Assembly (NCBI RefSeq): GCF_021347895.1
Contig: NC_067118.1
Location: forward strand, 36,197,755 to 36,261,754
DNA: 64,000 bases
Reading direction: 5' to 3'
Origin: Acanthochromis polyacanthus
Taxonomy: Eukaryota > Chordata > Actinopteri > Pomacentridae
Shown: one piece after another, positions 26,502-38,571 of the stretch
How the letters are laid out: every line of letters begins with the position of its first letter
Position numbering within the stretch: position 1 is the first letter of the stretch
Translations under genes and position numbers: made by a program
Notes under the pieces: generated by a model
What the model was told of the DNA's origin: nothing
Databases searched by the model: none
What the model saw: the letters and a program-made list of their open reading frames with translations, nothing else

Positions 26502-26515
26502 AGGTCAGGAGGTGA
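26502..26515 (+). promoter_or_regulatory. Candidate DR2 retinoic acid response element
   Basis: Reads AGGTCA, GG, AGGTGA, followed closely by GGGTGA (26517-26522), so three RGKTSA-type half-sites lie within 21 bases. It is 1.5 kb 3' of the hoxc1a stop. DR2 elements are known next to Hoxb1. The surrounding 26290-26540 is non-repetitive and has further half-sites (gaggtcac, gggtcac). Confidence 0.4.
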
Positions 26516-28030
26516 GGGGTGAACTCTGGTGTGAGTGCATACATTAGCTTGGCCTTGCAGCCTTCATGTCCACTTCTGCTTCTACGGAGCTGCAGTTGTC
26601 TTATTTTTTATAGAATTCTGCAGCATTTTATTTGCAGGACACCTGTTAAAGGTTAAGAGCAAACCCAATTAATTCAGTATTATTGATGCACTTTTGCTCT
26701 AATCTGCAACAGCCAATTTTAATTCCTCTGTTAAGATTAATATAAATTTTGCATCCAGAAACCTTCCCATACAGGCTAATTGAAAGCTTAACAAAAATAT
26801 TCCCCCACATTAAATTAATGTAGCTCATGGCCCATATCCTGATATTAAAAGAGACATTAACATGCTAAAAAAAATAAATAAAATAAAACACAATACCGGG
26901 ACCCTAACAGTGTTTAAGAGCCGTGTTTACTACCATTTACTTTATATGAGATGAGATGGGAGTCTGGAAGGAGTATTTAGCTGCTGGGGCCACGCACTTT
27001 TATTGGCTGATGCGCAAAACAGGCGCAGGCATGGGTTTTATTGTCTGCTCTCCCGCATGAGCGTTCAAGCTAAATTGTCATTTTCTGATGCATGTATAAG
27101 GGTAATAAAAAGAGACAACAACTCCCGATCGTGGTGTTTCTACATTCCATTAACGTGCAGTCACAGATGCATGCGGATTTGCTCAAAGATTTGCGGATGG
27201 ATCACTGCGGATCGATACTCTCCAATAAGTCGATGCCTCAATTATGGCATTTTAATCTTTGCGTGGATGGAAGATAATGAAAACCAAAGAAATCGAGGCA
27301 GGGCAGTACTGGAGATTAACAGCAGGATGCTGACATGCGTGTTAAAAGCTACAACAGGTGCATTTCTGCTCAAATGTGGGCTGTCAGACACAAATAAATA
27401 GAGAAATAAAGCTCCACGCAGGCAGCAGCACTCATCTGATACTAAAAAATGTCCAAAAAGTTACTCAAAAGGATTGTCTTTCTGTTTCAATAAAATAAAT
27501 ATCCCCACATATAGCCTGATCATTGAATAAATAAATAAAATAATAATAATAATAATTTGTCATTTGAAACAAAACTCGCGATACGCACGTGCCCTGCTGA
27601 ATAAATATATTCACGTAAAGTCAGTTCCTGAATAAATTGTCCAAAATAAATAAGCAAATGAGCCACCGCTTCTATGCACAATTAATATACGTTTTGTATC
27701 CTCGTTTACATTGTGTAGGCAGGAGCGCAATGGAATGACTTGGATTTTAATATTCAAATCAGAGCGCCAGTCTGAGGCCGGGGGAGGATGACAAATCGTT
27801 TTCAGCCGCTCTTGCATGAAGAAACTTGCCATCGCGCTTCTTGCGACGAGCATTCATCGTGGTAAGCAAATAAAGGTGAAGCCTGATTGAAACCGATGCA
27901 AACGCGAATCAAAACATCTGCAGGCTGCCGCGCAACGCACGACGCAGCTCCTTGCGTGTTCAGTTCAGGAGGTGGAGGGGGGAGAGGGGGAGGCAGGTGT
28001 TCTGTACTGTCTTCCCTTTTTCTTTTTCTT

Positions 28031-31000
28031 TTAGGGAGAGGTCGGTCCGGGAGAGGGGCAGGTGTCCAGAGTGCTTCCTGCTCCTCCGCCGTGCGAGTGC
28101 GCAGCCGCGGGCCTCGGGTCGCGGATCAGCCCGTCTCTCTGCAATTTCTTCTGCTTCATGCGTCTGTTCTGAAACCAAACTTTCACCTGCGTCTCGCTCA
28201 GCTGCAGGGCTCCGGCCACCTCCACCCGCCTGGCCCGCGTCAGGTACTTGTTGAAGTGGAACTCCTTCTCCAGCTCGGTCAGCTGCTTGGTGCTGTAGCT
28301 GGTCCTCGGGGCCCCGTTCACCGACGGAGGAGCGTCCGTGAAGGCGCTGCCGCTCCCAGCCTCTGCCACGCCGAGGCCCGAGCCAACCAGACTGAACCCG
28401 CAGGTCATGTGCATCCTGGCTGGGAGTAGAGGGACACACACACACAAAAACAGCAAAAATCAACGAGGCTGCCCACAATAGAAGCACAAAACCTCCCTGA
28501 ATAAATTATCCACGCCCATATTTTAACAATTACAATGTTCCAAACCTGAAACATCCCACTATATTTGGAACTTTTGCACATCCTCACAAAGTAAATAAAA
28601 TGTTTATTACAAATCCAAATGATTTACTGCCCAATTTGAGTGCTAATGAGTGTTATAAATTGAATAAATAATCACAGGTTTGTTGGACACAAAGGAAACA
28701 AGTATCCAAAGCTTTCAAGTAGGCCTAAAATTATAGGAAGTGATTTGTGGGATTTGGCCCTGAGCCAGTTTGTTGATTTAAAGTCTTAACTTGGAAGCCA
28801 TTTTTCTGTCTGTATAGCAAAGAGGTATCAACTTTAGCAGTAGCCTGTAGGCACAGAGTAAAATCTGTTGGTGTTGTAAAGCAGAAAAAAACCTACAGAA
28901 ACACCTGTGCAACATCATGCAAATCCAAAGCATCACAAAGTACAGCCTGAGAAGTGTCAGTGAGACCTCTGATTTAAGGAGTTTTACATTTATTTTAGGG
29001 CTGCTACACTGCACTGTCTTATATATTTATAAAGTGTTGCTTCTAAAATGCGTTCATCAGCAAGTTTATTAAACCGTAGGAAAAAGAATGTGAAACTGTA
29101 TGGTGCAGATATGTATGAGAGCAGTCAGAGAAATGTTTGGCGATTCAAAACAACTTAGTAGCATTTACAGTCCATTAACTGTATTCATCAGAATCATTAA
29201 TTATTTGCCTTTAGGCCTTTCTGTGTCAATGACAGTTTAACAGTTTACAAAATCCTTTCAAACACTGCATTAATGACAAATGTCTCCATTTTTGTCCTGT
29301 GAGGTTTCTGGGTTACACATTAAAGTATCATCTGTGCTACTTATGTGCAATGAATGACAGCAACCGCAGCTATATCTTGATTTTTCATTGCTGACATTGT
29401 GGGTAGTCGTCGGCGTGCCTTTGCCTCTGAGAAAATGTGCCGCTGCATAATGGAGTCAGTGTGCCAGGTGTAGAGCAATGTCTCCCACCACAATTCACGG
29501 AGAGGAAGGTTAACAGGCCTCCAGCCACTTGGAAAAGCACGGCAGATGGAAAGGTCAGCTATAGGATAAATGTCAACATCTGTGTTTTAAGAAAATGAAT
29601 GTGAAGGTGGCCGAGGCTGAGAATTAGAGGGCAGCGGATACCGAGAACCGATACAGAGAAACTGTACGTAATTAAGAACTTGAGCTTTTGTGGAGTGCAA
29701 ATCACATGCACATTCTGATTAATGGCTCCAAAGATAATAGAATTGATGCCGGCCAGAAGGCATAAAAGAATCAAACTAAATATTTGAGGAATGACTTGCA
29801 CGCTTAAAAATAGCCAGAGCCAGCAGAGGGAATGTGAGGGCCTTCCAAGCCAAGGAGAGGGAAGAAGAAAAGGGATAGATCAATACACATTGCCTCAGTC
29901 ATCTGGGCATCCAGCCCACAGTAATTCAGGTGCTGTCAAAGCATAATTGAAGAATGACGCACTGGGAGTATATACACTGAGCCAGGAGATCAGGTTACAG
30001 CAGGTCTGTGGAGGCCCTTCAACATGGAGGAATACGCGAGACTTTGTTGTGTGCCAAAACCAATACAACCTCCAGAGGAAAAGCGTACTTTCACTAATGA
30101 CTCTTTTACAAGTTACACAGTAGTGCTAATGAGTTACTCCTACAGATGATCTCCATCAGAGACGTGCAGAGAGAGGTTACAGATATACTAACAATACTGC
30201 CAGGAAATGTCTCTGTGCGTGGGTGGGTGTGAGTAAATGGCTTTCTCAAGTGCATGGATGTGGATCAGATGAGTGGCTAATGTGTCTGATGGAGAAAATG
30301 ACTTCCAGGCCAACCCAAGGTGTGGTTGTCACCTTCTGCCTCCCTCACTCTGGCATCATCAGGTTCATCCACTAAAATCGGAATTCTTAAACATGCAAGT
30401 AAATGATTAAAAGTCTTAGATCCTTTCCATGTTTATTATTATTTTTTCTCCCTTTAGGTCAGATTTTGATTCTCCCACTGCAGCATGCTATCCATGCTTG
30501 TAAATGCGCATCATCCCCCACAAATTTGAAGTTTAATTTGGCATTTTTAGGTTTCTAGGTTTGTGTTTGCTCCAGGATAAATCAAAGCATCCGAAAAATG
30601 CTCCAGATTTCCAGCCAACAATCTGATTTCTTTGCAATAAAGGAATTGTTTTGAGTTTGCTGCACCACATTTTGTGCACACTGTTGACATAATATTCACA
30701 TAATTCGCCACTCTATTCATGCTGCAACATGCCTATTGTATTATAATGCACTTTCCTGCTGCTTTTGCACATCTGGTTAGATGCTAAACTGCATTTTCTC
30801 TGTGCAATGACAATAAAGTTGACTCTAATCTAAGCAGATCTAATTTAAACGTTCAACGGCATCACAAAATAATGTGTAAAAATCCACAATATTTCCTCCA
30901 CTGATCTAAATTTTGCAGCAGTTTTGTGCTTGGGCCTTTTACGGTTTGTGATGAAGTTGCCTCTTAGGTCACTGAACATTTGGGTCAGCAGCATCCTCAC

Positions 31001-32486
31001 AGCTGAAAATAAAGACTGGACCACCGCCACAGTAAATCTTCCTCCATGTAAAATTTATGAAACCCAGCCCAGGTACAGTGGCCAGTCAGTCAAGCGACAT
31101 TATTGATCAGATGAAGGATCTATATGAGATACTATAACTCACATAAAACTGAGGATTGATAGGCATTTTTTCACATTAGCAGGCTATTGGTATTTTTTTA
31201 AGCCTGGGATATGTATTCTTCAGTGGGCTCCCTGCCCAGGACTCATCAGTCAGTGAAATGATGATCTGTGACAGCAATTATGTTAAAAAGGTGGACACAT
31301 GTAAAGGTGCTGCAAACTGAAATCAATACACAAGGGCTTTCATTACAAACAGACAACTAATCAATAGTCAGGGAGCACTTCAGCTTACAAGAGTAAGTTT
31401 TACTCAACTTCCTGAGTCTCGACAGGCAGTGGTCTGTTGCATTATTCAAAGTCTGCTGGTTAGTAAGGGCAAGGCTAAATAATTGATCATTTTCCGGGTT
31501 GAATATAAACTGAGGCTGAGCAGGCCTGTAACTGTACTTCCCTCTGTGTACAGTCCAAACCCAGCTTGTGGCAGTAGGTGGAGCAAAAATGTTAAATAAC
31601 CTAACAGTCGCACGTCCACATGAACCGTTAAGGAAATAGAAACCGAGTCCTCATGAGCATATTCAAATGTGGCGCCGAGGGAACAGCTACAGCTGCCTGC
31701 CAAGCCTTTTCATTCCCTTTTAAAATGTAGATTTCAGTTTTAAATTCAACTTTTGTTGGTTGATGACGGAGGGAATTGTGCACGGTGACGCACAAAACAC
31801 GTCAGCGATTTTTTTTTACTATTTTTTTCCAGCTCGACGATGAAAACTTCCACCAAACTTTCTCAAGTGTGAATGAAAGTTATCCAAAGCTCACAATTAA
31901 AGTAATTTATAAAGTAAATCCTAAGGGTGCTCTCTCCCTCCTCTCCAGCCCAGCAGAATATCCCCCTGATTAAAAACTTACCCGCTTGCTGCCGACTCCT
32001 TTTCACTCTCATCCACCCAAAAGTTTTACTCCTTCCGTCCGAATCGCTACAGTCCGAGTTGACCGAACTTCCCACGGCGACGTGAATCTCGGGGTCGCCG
32101 TGAGAATAGAGTTGAAATTGTTCCGCGAGTGACCCAAAAGCGCAGCGCCGCGCGTCGTCGTTTGACGCGCAGTATCCTCGTCCTGGAGAGCCCTGCCCCC
32201 GCGCCCTGCACCGCCAGGGGACACGGGACGAGTGGGGGCAGGCCGGTGCCGAGAAGCCCTCCGGAGCTTGTGGGAGAGGTGGAGGAGGGCTGTCCGAAGA
32301 AGTGCACAGAAGCGGGGAGTAAAATCCTTCCACCTCCAGTGTCCCCTCCTCGCCACGAAAGCCGAGTTGCGGATGAGACTCGCCGTCCAGGTCCCGGTTT
32401 ATGACCTCTTTCGCTCGGCGGCAGCAGCAGCCTGTGAGCAGAGGGCTAGTCTCCCCTTCGGCCGTTAACTCCTGATAGGAAGTCAT
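28031..32486 (-). CDS. hoxc1a: Homeobox protein Hox-C1a (two exons)
   Basis: Anterior Hox transcription factor of paralogue group 1. Exon 1 is 32486-31982 and exon 2 is 28419-28031, with a 3562-bp intron. The donor is GCGG|GTAAGT and the acceptor CTACTCCCAG|CC; phase 1 on both sides gives an unbroken 297-residue product. The start is the ATG at 32484-32486 (MTSYQEL), with an in-frame stop upstream and no earlier ATG. The PBX-interaction hexapeptide is TFGWM at residues 155-159, where Hox1 proteins normally have TFDWM, followed by the Hox1-like RVKR. The homeodomain is at about 203-262 and contains the labial-type stretch [20 protein letters not shown] and [11 protein letters not shown]. It is diverged at usually fixed sites (SYST for NFTT, KVWF for KIWF, KKLQRDG for KKREKEG). 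Identity rests on the homeodomain and on its place beyond hoxc3a and hoxc4a. It is intact but may be under relaxed constraint. Confidence 0.92.
28420..31981 (-). other. hoxc1a: hoxc1a intron
   Basis: 3562 bases, long for a Hox1 intron, which is commonly several hundred bases. No exon-like frame is seen within it. It holds a LINE 3'-end fragment at 30735-30833. The rest looks single-copy. It may house regulatory sequence, but I recognise no specific element. Confidence 0.8.
30735..30833 (+). mobile_element. LINE 3'-end fragment (AATGACAATAAAGTTGA type)
   Basis: Contains 'ttgcacatctggttagatgc', 'taaactgcattttctctg' and 'tgcaatgacaataaagttga', closely matching the common teleost LINE 3' tail that ends TGCAATGACAATAAAGTTGAATCTA. 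It is a 5'-truncated relic in the hoxc1a intron, in the orientation opposite to the gene. Confidence 0.7.
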
Positions 32487-32618
32487 TATCACCTTTCCCC
32501 CTGCATAATCATTGGACGGGGTTGCACTTCATGCCCGGCCTCTCATGCATCCAGCGACGCATGGTCAGGCGGCTGGACGACCGTGGGGACATTCCTCAGA
32601 GGAGAAACTGCGGGTCCC

Positions 32619-32677
32619 TGATTGATGGAGATGACGTGCCCTCCTGGTCTCGGCCAATAGCTGGACATTTTCTGTCA
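32619..32677 (+). promoter_or_regulatory. hoxc1a: PBX/HOX plus MEIS site pair upstream of hoxc1a
   Basis: TGATTGATGG at 32619-32628 fits the bipartite PBX/HOX1 consensus TGATNNATNN. CTGTCA at 32672-32677 is a MEIS/PREP site (TGACAG) on the minus strand. The PBX/HOX site is about 135 bases upstream of the hoxc1a ATG. The same pairing makes up the rhombomere-4 autoregulatory enhancers of Hoxb1 and Hoxb2. A CCAAT word lies between them at 32654-32658. Function is inferred. Confidence 0.4.
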
Positions 32678-34639
32678 TCAGGGAGGACAACACTGATTAA
32701 GCCGAGCAAGCAAGTTGAGAAAACTCACCTCAGGTCAACATTTAAATGGTGTCCGAGCCCCATCAAGCAGCCAACTAAAAACCAACATCTTACAAAGCAG
32801 CAGGGAAGTTGATCATCACTGAGGCCTTCACTGGCCTCTCACCTCTCCACACAGGTAGGATGTCACAAATCCAACGCAGTTCTTCCTGTAAAATGAGAAA
32901 GAAAAAACAGTTTTAGGTCAAATTCTTGCATCGTGGTTATTTTTCAGCCCAACAATGAAAACTTTTTTCTCTCTTTCCAAAGCTAGATTAACATAACACA
33001 ATGATGCAGCTAATGGATTATGCAAATCTCAGGCGAAGCTTCTTGAAAAACCCGCGGCCCTCTTTAGCCCTCTGCTCAGGTCATGTGAAAGGCACACTTA
33101 ATGGGTTCAGAGGTCGTGACAGCTGGCATTTAGAAGTTCAGTGGCAGCAGATTTGTAATTAGCCTCGATCAAATACAAAAAAGGAGAAGATCAAGAAGTT
33201 GGAAGTGACAGAAAGGACGTGTTCATCTCAGGCCAAACTTACTCCTCAGCTGGACTGAGACAAAAATAGAGAGTGAGAGTTTGAATCTGTGTTTGGGACT
33301 GTGGGTTTTTGTGAAAGTGTGTTTGTTCAGGAATCATGTCCAAACGAGGCTAAGTGCCATTTAAAGCTGTAGGAGTGACAAAAAACAAACAAATATATTC
33401 ACCAGTTACAATTTACTCTCACCGCTGGGCATATTCTCTTATAAAAAATATATTTAAATAAATATGCAAACAGGTTAACTGACTTGTGTTTAGTGCAACA
33501 ATATCTAAAGGAAATTTCAGTTTTCTGAGCAGGAATGACAGGATGAAGATGCTCCAGAGGGCAGCACAAGTTTAGCCTTTTGTATTTATTTTATTTGCAC
33601 ATGTCTGGTTAAAAATACAATAACTGCTGCTCTGATGCATCCAAGCATTTAGGAATTAACAGAGCTAAAACATCCTGATGAGGATATTAGTTAACATCTA
33701 AGTTTCAATTTCCAAACCAGTTTTTAATTTTGCTTTCAGTTTATCCTTAACAGAATTCTGATATTTCTAATAAATCCAATAGGAGTGAAATAACAAGCAT
33801 AAAAACAAACAAAAAGTGTGCTTTAATTTAAACTCTGTAGGGTTCAGATATTTTTCAGGTGATTGGCTTAGAAGGCATTAAATTATCACTGAGCAATGAT
33901 GCTGACATTTAAGATATATAATAAATTAATTGATTAATGAATTAATAGAGTTAATTGAAAAAAATAAATTAAATTACATTTTTTATTATATCTGTTTTAT
34001 GTCCCTGCATTCTTAAATGAATCAATTAAAAACAAATAAATAGAATATAATTAACTAAAGTAAAAATGCAATGTGCTTTTAATGCATTAATTACCTAGAC
34101 TGAATATTATTATTAGTATTATTATTATTATTGTTATTAGGGATATCAGTGTGAAAAAAACATCCAGATCATTTAATTAAAATCTACCTAAACTACCAAC
34201 TTCTTCTGCTCTTATTGTTTTATTTTAACAATATCTCCAATGTCTCTTAAGTCTGCAGTAATTACAAAATAATTCAGCGTAATGAACAACTTCTAACTGC
34301 ATTCTTACAACACAGAAATATGGTCCCAGCTGTGGGAGTTAATGGGATTCTACAGGCAGCGATGTGCTGAATGACTGAGTGCAATATATCCCTTCTCTCC
34401 ATGCATTTGCATGGTGCACTGATCCATCTTCATGTCAGCTCGGAGGTTACTCAGGGTTCACACGCTAGCTTGTTTCTCTCCTCCACACTCAATAAATAAA
34501 TCTCTGCAGCTTTCTGTTTACCGCCTGAATATAAATTTGTTTGCAGTCGATCGAAGACCTGTGCGGAGGTATTAGAAATTGTATTTCTGTAATGGCTTTC
34601 AGCAGAGGGAGGGGGCGGGAAGGGGTTGCAGAGAGGGGA

Positions 34640-34670
34640 AAAGAAGAAGAAGAAGAAGAAGAAGAAAAAA
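34640..34670 (+). repeat. (GAA)n microsatellite
   Basis: About nine GAA/AAG units followed by an A run. Confidence 0.9.
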
Positions 34671-35279
34671 CAGGTGTGAACAATCACTGCTTTTCCATTT
34701 GTGGAAAAATAAAATAAAATACAACATGCAGCCCTTTGGACGTATTCAAATTACATTTTAAAAAAACAAAGTAACCTTTCTTATCTTGTAGGACAACAGC
34801 AGCAATCCATGCTTGTTCCTGGATGTGCCATATGTTTGATTAGCATATTTGAGGTGTTGTTCCACATCGCTGCCCAGTGCAGCAGAAGTTCCATTATCAC
34901 ATTTAGTACAACAAACACGGTGATCTTTAAGCTGAGGCTCCCTCCTCTGGACAGCTTGTATCCCCTAAACCACAAATTCCTCATGATATTCAGAGATGGG
35001 ATTGTCACAGTTTGGGTGAAAATGGATCCTACAAATACACTTCTGGATTTGATTCCCCCTCAAACCAAACTCTTCCACAAACATGCCCCAAAACATCCTC
35101 TTCAAACCGGGTGCATTTGTCATTCCAATCGCCTACTGTTGTGACTGGAGGTGAGGTAAACATGGCAGCACTTGGGTGGCTGTGTCAGGAGGCAGGAGGA
35201 GGGAGAGGATATTGACTGATGCTAATTTGTTTTGCGTCCATGCTCTGATGTGTGTCAATAGGCAGTCAAGGCCCTGGGA

Positions 35280-35516
35280 TCAGTGCGGCCGTGCTCGGAT
35301 TACCTCTTTGCTTTGGACTGAAGTGCCGTCCTGCCGCTGCTGACACCAGACCCCTTGTCTGGCCCTGCAACACTGTCGAGCCTCATTATACGTCAGCTCT
35401 TGACCCTCACAAGACTGCGAATTAACCGGCGCTGACAGACGACTGTCACCAGCAGCCAGACAGGTCACTGCTGCTAATGCAGTACCAAAGAGCAAAGAGG
35501 GGAAGATGACAGCCAT
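35280..35516 (-). CDS. Weak candidate: short Cys-containing ORF with signal-like start
   Basis: 78 codons from an ATG at 35516 in fair context (tagATGG). The first 22 residues are hydrophobic and end in a plausible cleavage region (AALAAVTCLAAG-like), as in a signal peptide. The mature part has SQSCEGQELTYNEARQCC then GVWC, loosely like the start of a TNF-receptor-type cysteine-rich domain, but lacking the usual Cys after the CC pair. A donor-like GAG|GTAATC occurs near the end, so it could be a first exon. There is no partner exon I can point to. It is most likely chance, or a relic. Confidence 0.12.
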   Translation of the reverse strand: MAVIFPSLLFGTALAAVTCLAAGDSRLSAPVNSQSCEGQELTYNEARQCCRARQGVWCQQRQDGTSVQSKEVIRARPH

Positions 35517-37030
35517 CTATGGCGTGTTTATGGTGCAAAGGCTCATCAGGCATCATGATAGAGCCGTGAAAAGGCACAGGGACAAAGAGGAATAATGCAG
35601 CGAGTGGATAGAGAGAAAGGGTCAGAGTAGGGCTGAGGAGGAAGCAGACACAGATATTCAAGAGGAGCACATTGACCGCTTGAAAGACGGCTATCTGTGT
35701 GATTGATAGGGCACGTCAGCTTTTCTCAAATATTGACATTTTTGAAAAATTGTCATGTCAGAGGTAAGGTTTAGCTTAGAGTATACTCAGCCCACACACA
35801 ATCCAGGGAATACCACTTGAAAACAAAGAGAAAAATCCATCCACTCGCAGTGTGAAATTCTAATAATTGCCCTTGCCTTCTTGTTGAATGGTATGAAATC
35901 TGTCACAGCGCATGAACCGTAATCATAAATCCAATGCAACTACTGTGCAAATGGCCGGGGACATTACAGATAACTGCATTCTGCACGGGCTCAACGCTGT
36001 GACAATGAAGCAATACCTCGCTGATACCAGGACTTCTCCACAATAGCCTGTAGTATGTGTTGCAGCACTTCACAGCCTCAGCGAGCCAAGAGGCTTCGAG
36101 TCGGCAGAATCCCAAACATCATGACAACAAGCCATCAGTCATCTTCCCCCCAAGCTGCTGCGCACACTTGTGTGTTTCCGGAGTTCTTACTGTGGGAAAT
36201 GAACAGGGTTAAACATGAAACAGGAGGAAATGTTCATCACTGCAGCACACTCTGTAATATTCTCTCTCGTACAGCATTGTTTTCGCTGCAGGGAAAGAGA
36301 AGGAGTTGTTTTTAATTTTTTTTTCTGCTTAAACATCCCCTGCTTGTTCACAACGCAGATCAGTCGTCTACTGTGCATGCTAATCACGGTTAATAGCAAA
36401 ATGCTGATAGAAAAATGACACTGTGTTAATAAGGCACTAATCTTCTGCTTATGTTCAAGAAGGATTATTCCTGTAGTCAAAGCAAGAAAAATGTCAGCCG
36501 TGAAGAAGTTTGAAACTCAAAAACTCAGATAAATGAGGAGCTGAGTATTTACTAGATCCAAATATTGGTTAATGAATGTCTCTTATTTCCTATTGAGTAT
36601 CTTTTAGGTGATTAAAATCATCTTATTTTGCACAATCTGTCTGTTTCCCTGCTCTGATTTGAAACTATTTACAGGGGGAATATTCAAACTCATGATATAT
36701 TATTTTAGCAGCTTTACAAAATTAATTCCTCCAGATCATTTAAATCAGATTTCTTCAAATTTGGGCCTGACATGTCTGATCTCACTGGAAACTGTGGGGT
36801 GAATTTAAAGAAAAGCTACATGGGTTCAAATATTTCTCAGCACAGCTTGAGTTTGATGACTCACCCAGCAGTGAAAAACTTCACTGGATCATAACTGTTC
36901 CAAAAATCTTTAACTTTTAACGGTGGAGGTTTAACAAAGATCATTAAAGCAGTCAGTAGAAGTGTTTTTAACAAGAAGAAACAGAAGTACAGTGGACAAT
37001 GTCACACATTTCACATGTACATATAAACGT

Positions 37031-37031
<1 letters not shown>

Positions 37032-37120
<89 letters not shown>
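37032..37120 (+). repeat. (AC)n microsatellite
   Basis: About 44 uninterrupted AC units inside the inverted-repeat element. Confidence 0.97.
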
Positions 37121-37122
<2 letters not shown>

Positions 37123-37170
37123 TGTTTTTCTATCATTGTGGGGACTTACCTTTGACTCACATTCATATCT

Positions 37171-37230
37171 AACCCCTAACCCTAACCCTTACCCTAACCT
37201 TAACCCAGACCAAAACAATGGCTAACCCTA
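37171..37230 (+). repeat. Interstitial telomere-like TAACCC repeats
   Basis: Degenerate array of TAACCC units ('cctaaccctaacccttaccc', 'taaccttaaccc', 'ctaaccctaa'). Orientation is the C-rich telomere strand on plus. It belongs to the transposable element and is not evidence of a chromosome end. Confidence 0.85.
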
Positions 37231-37397
37231 AAGAAACGTTTTTGCACTTTTACTTTTTTCAGTAACAACAACATGGCCAAGAAAACACTGTTTGAACTTG
37301 TAGGGACCGAAATGAGGTCCCAACAAGTGACGTTGTTTTCGTTTTTTCTACAGTTGTGGGGACATTTGGTCCCCACAAATATAGCCAGCACCTGAGC

Positions 37398-37502
<105 letters not shown>

Positions 37503-38264
37503 GTGAAATAGGGTTAAATGTCACTGTACTTCTGTTTCTTCTTCTTTCTTATTTAAAATATCCAATTTGTAGAAACATATTTTAGCGGTAACTCCTTTAG
37601 TTCCTACAAACTGGACATGTACTGTGGATGAAGGAAATAAAATATGACCATTAAACATTATTACTCCACCAAGAAATAGAAATATTTTGCCTTCTGTCTG
37701 TTATATAATCTATATACATGAATGAGCACAGATTGCAGGTTTATTAGATACACACAGTGAAAGCTAATGCAGTCCACAATACAGTAAATCACACCTTCAT
37801 CAAGTCTATTTATTGTATGTTCACTTATGTTGTAATCGTTTTAGAGGCGTGTTGATTTTATTTTGGAAGATGCAGTGTGTGCTGCTGTTAATAATATTAT
37901 ACTGAAAGGTGTTTCTAATATTCATTCCACCCTCTTTGATATAAATGGGCTGGACAATAAATCAACACGTCCATGAATTATAAAAGAATTACTAAAGAAA
38001 AAAAAAAACTTTCTGAAAGGAGGATTGAGTGCAGGACTGTTTTTTATTAGACTGGGTTTGTGTTATTTAGGTGTACCCAATAAACTTACAACCAGAAAGT
38101 CCATATATTACTTCTTTTATTACTTTTCCCAAAAAAAAGTCCAGGGAAACAAAAGCCCAGAGACTCAGTTAGACCTCAGTTAAAGCTGTGAAACTACAAA
38201 TTCAAAACAGACATTTACAGGAATATAAAAATTCACATATACTTACCTGGGATTTGAGAGATTT

Positions 38265-38380
38265 AATCCATCCATCTATTTTCTATACACTCGTCTGTGG
38301 GGGGAGTTGAGTCTATCCCAGCTGATTTAGGGTGAAGGCAGAGCTCACCTGGACAGTTCACCAGTCTGTCACAGGATCAC
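38265..38380 (+). mobile_element. Decayed teleost repeat (CTATCCCAGCTGA type)
   Basis: Has 'aatccatccatctattttct', 'gagtctatcccagctgattt' and 'cacctggacagttcaccagt' in order, matching the very common teleost repeat with ATCCATCCATTTTCTATACC, CTATCCCAGCTGACTTTGGG and CCTGGACAGGTCGCCAGTCT. It is a truncated, diverged copy. Confidence 0.75.
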
Positions 38381-38571
38381 ATAATGTGACACAATAATGT
38401 GCTGTCAACAGTAGTCACTGATACAGACCTCAGACTATGTGGAATTTAACTGTATTTAGCCACATTTGAGCATCTGAGCACTCATTCAACATGTTTCTGA
38501 GGGAAATTTCAAAAGCATTACATCACTTTAACCCTCAGTGCTGCAGTATAAGCACTTCCAAAGGTCAAAGG

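Larger units (their letters stand above)
19501..28030. other. Intergenic region directly 3' of hoxc1a
   Basis: No coding exon is recognised. Much of it is unique-looking DNA with short GC-rich or C-rich tracts (for example near 22350 and 23790). It holds the best candidate retinoic acid element (22024-22040), PBX/MEIS-type sites (22679-22756) and a DR2-like site (26502-26515). The first kilobase below 28031 is presumably hoxc1a 3' UTR: minus-strand AATAAA occurs at 27037-27042 and ATTAAA at 27251-27256, but I cannot tell which is used. Confidence 0.55.

Noticed and set aside
27887..28429. 180-codon plus-strand frame opposite hoxc1a exon 2
   Set aside because: GC-rich antisense shadow of the homeobox exon; the minus strand gives a clear Hox1 homeodomain.
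34809..35144. 111-codon plus-strand frame
   Set aside because: No family resemblance, no signal of exon boundaries, ordinary composition; probably chance.
37171..37230. Telomere or chromosome-fusion scar
   Set aside because: The TAACCC repeats are few, degenerate and inside a dispersed inverted-repeat element.
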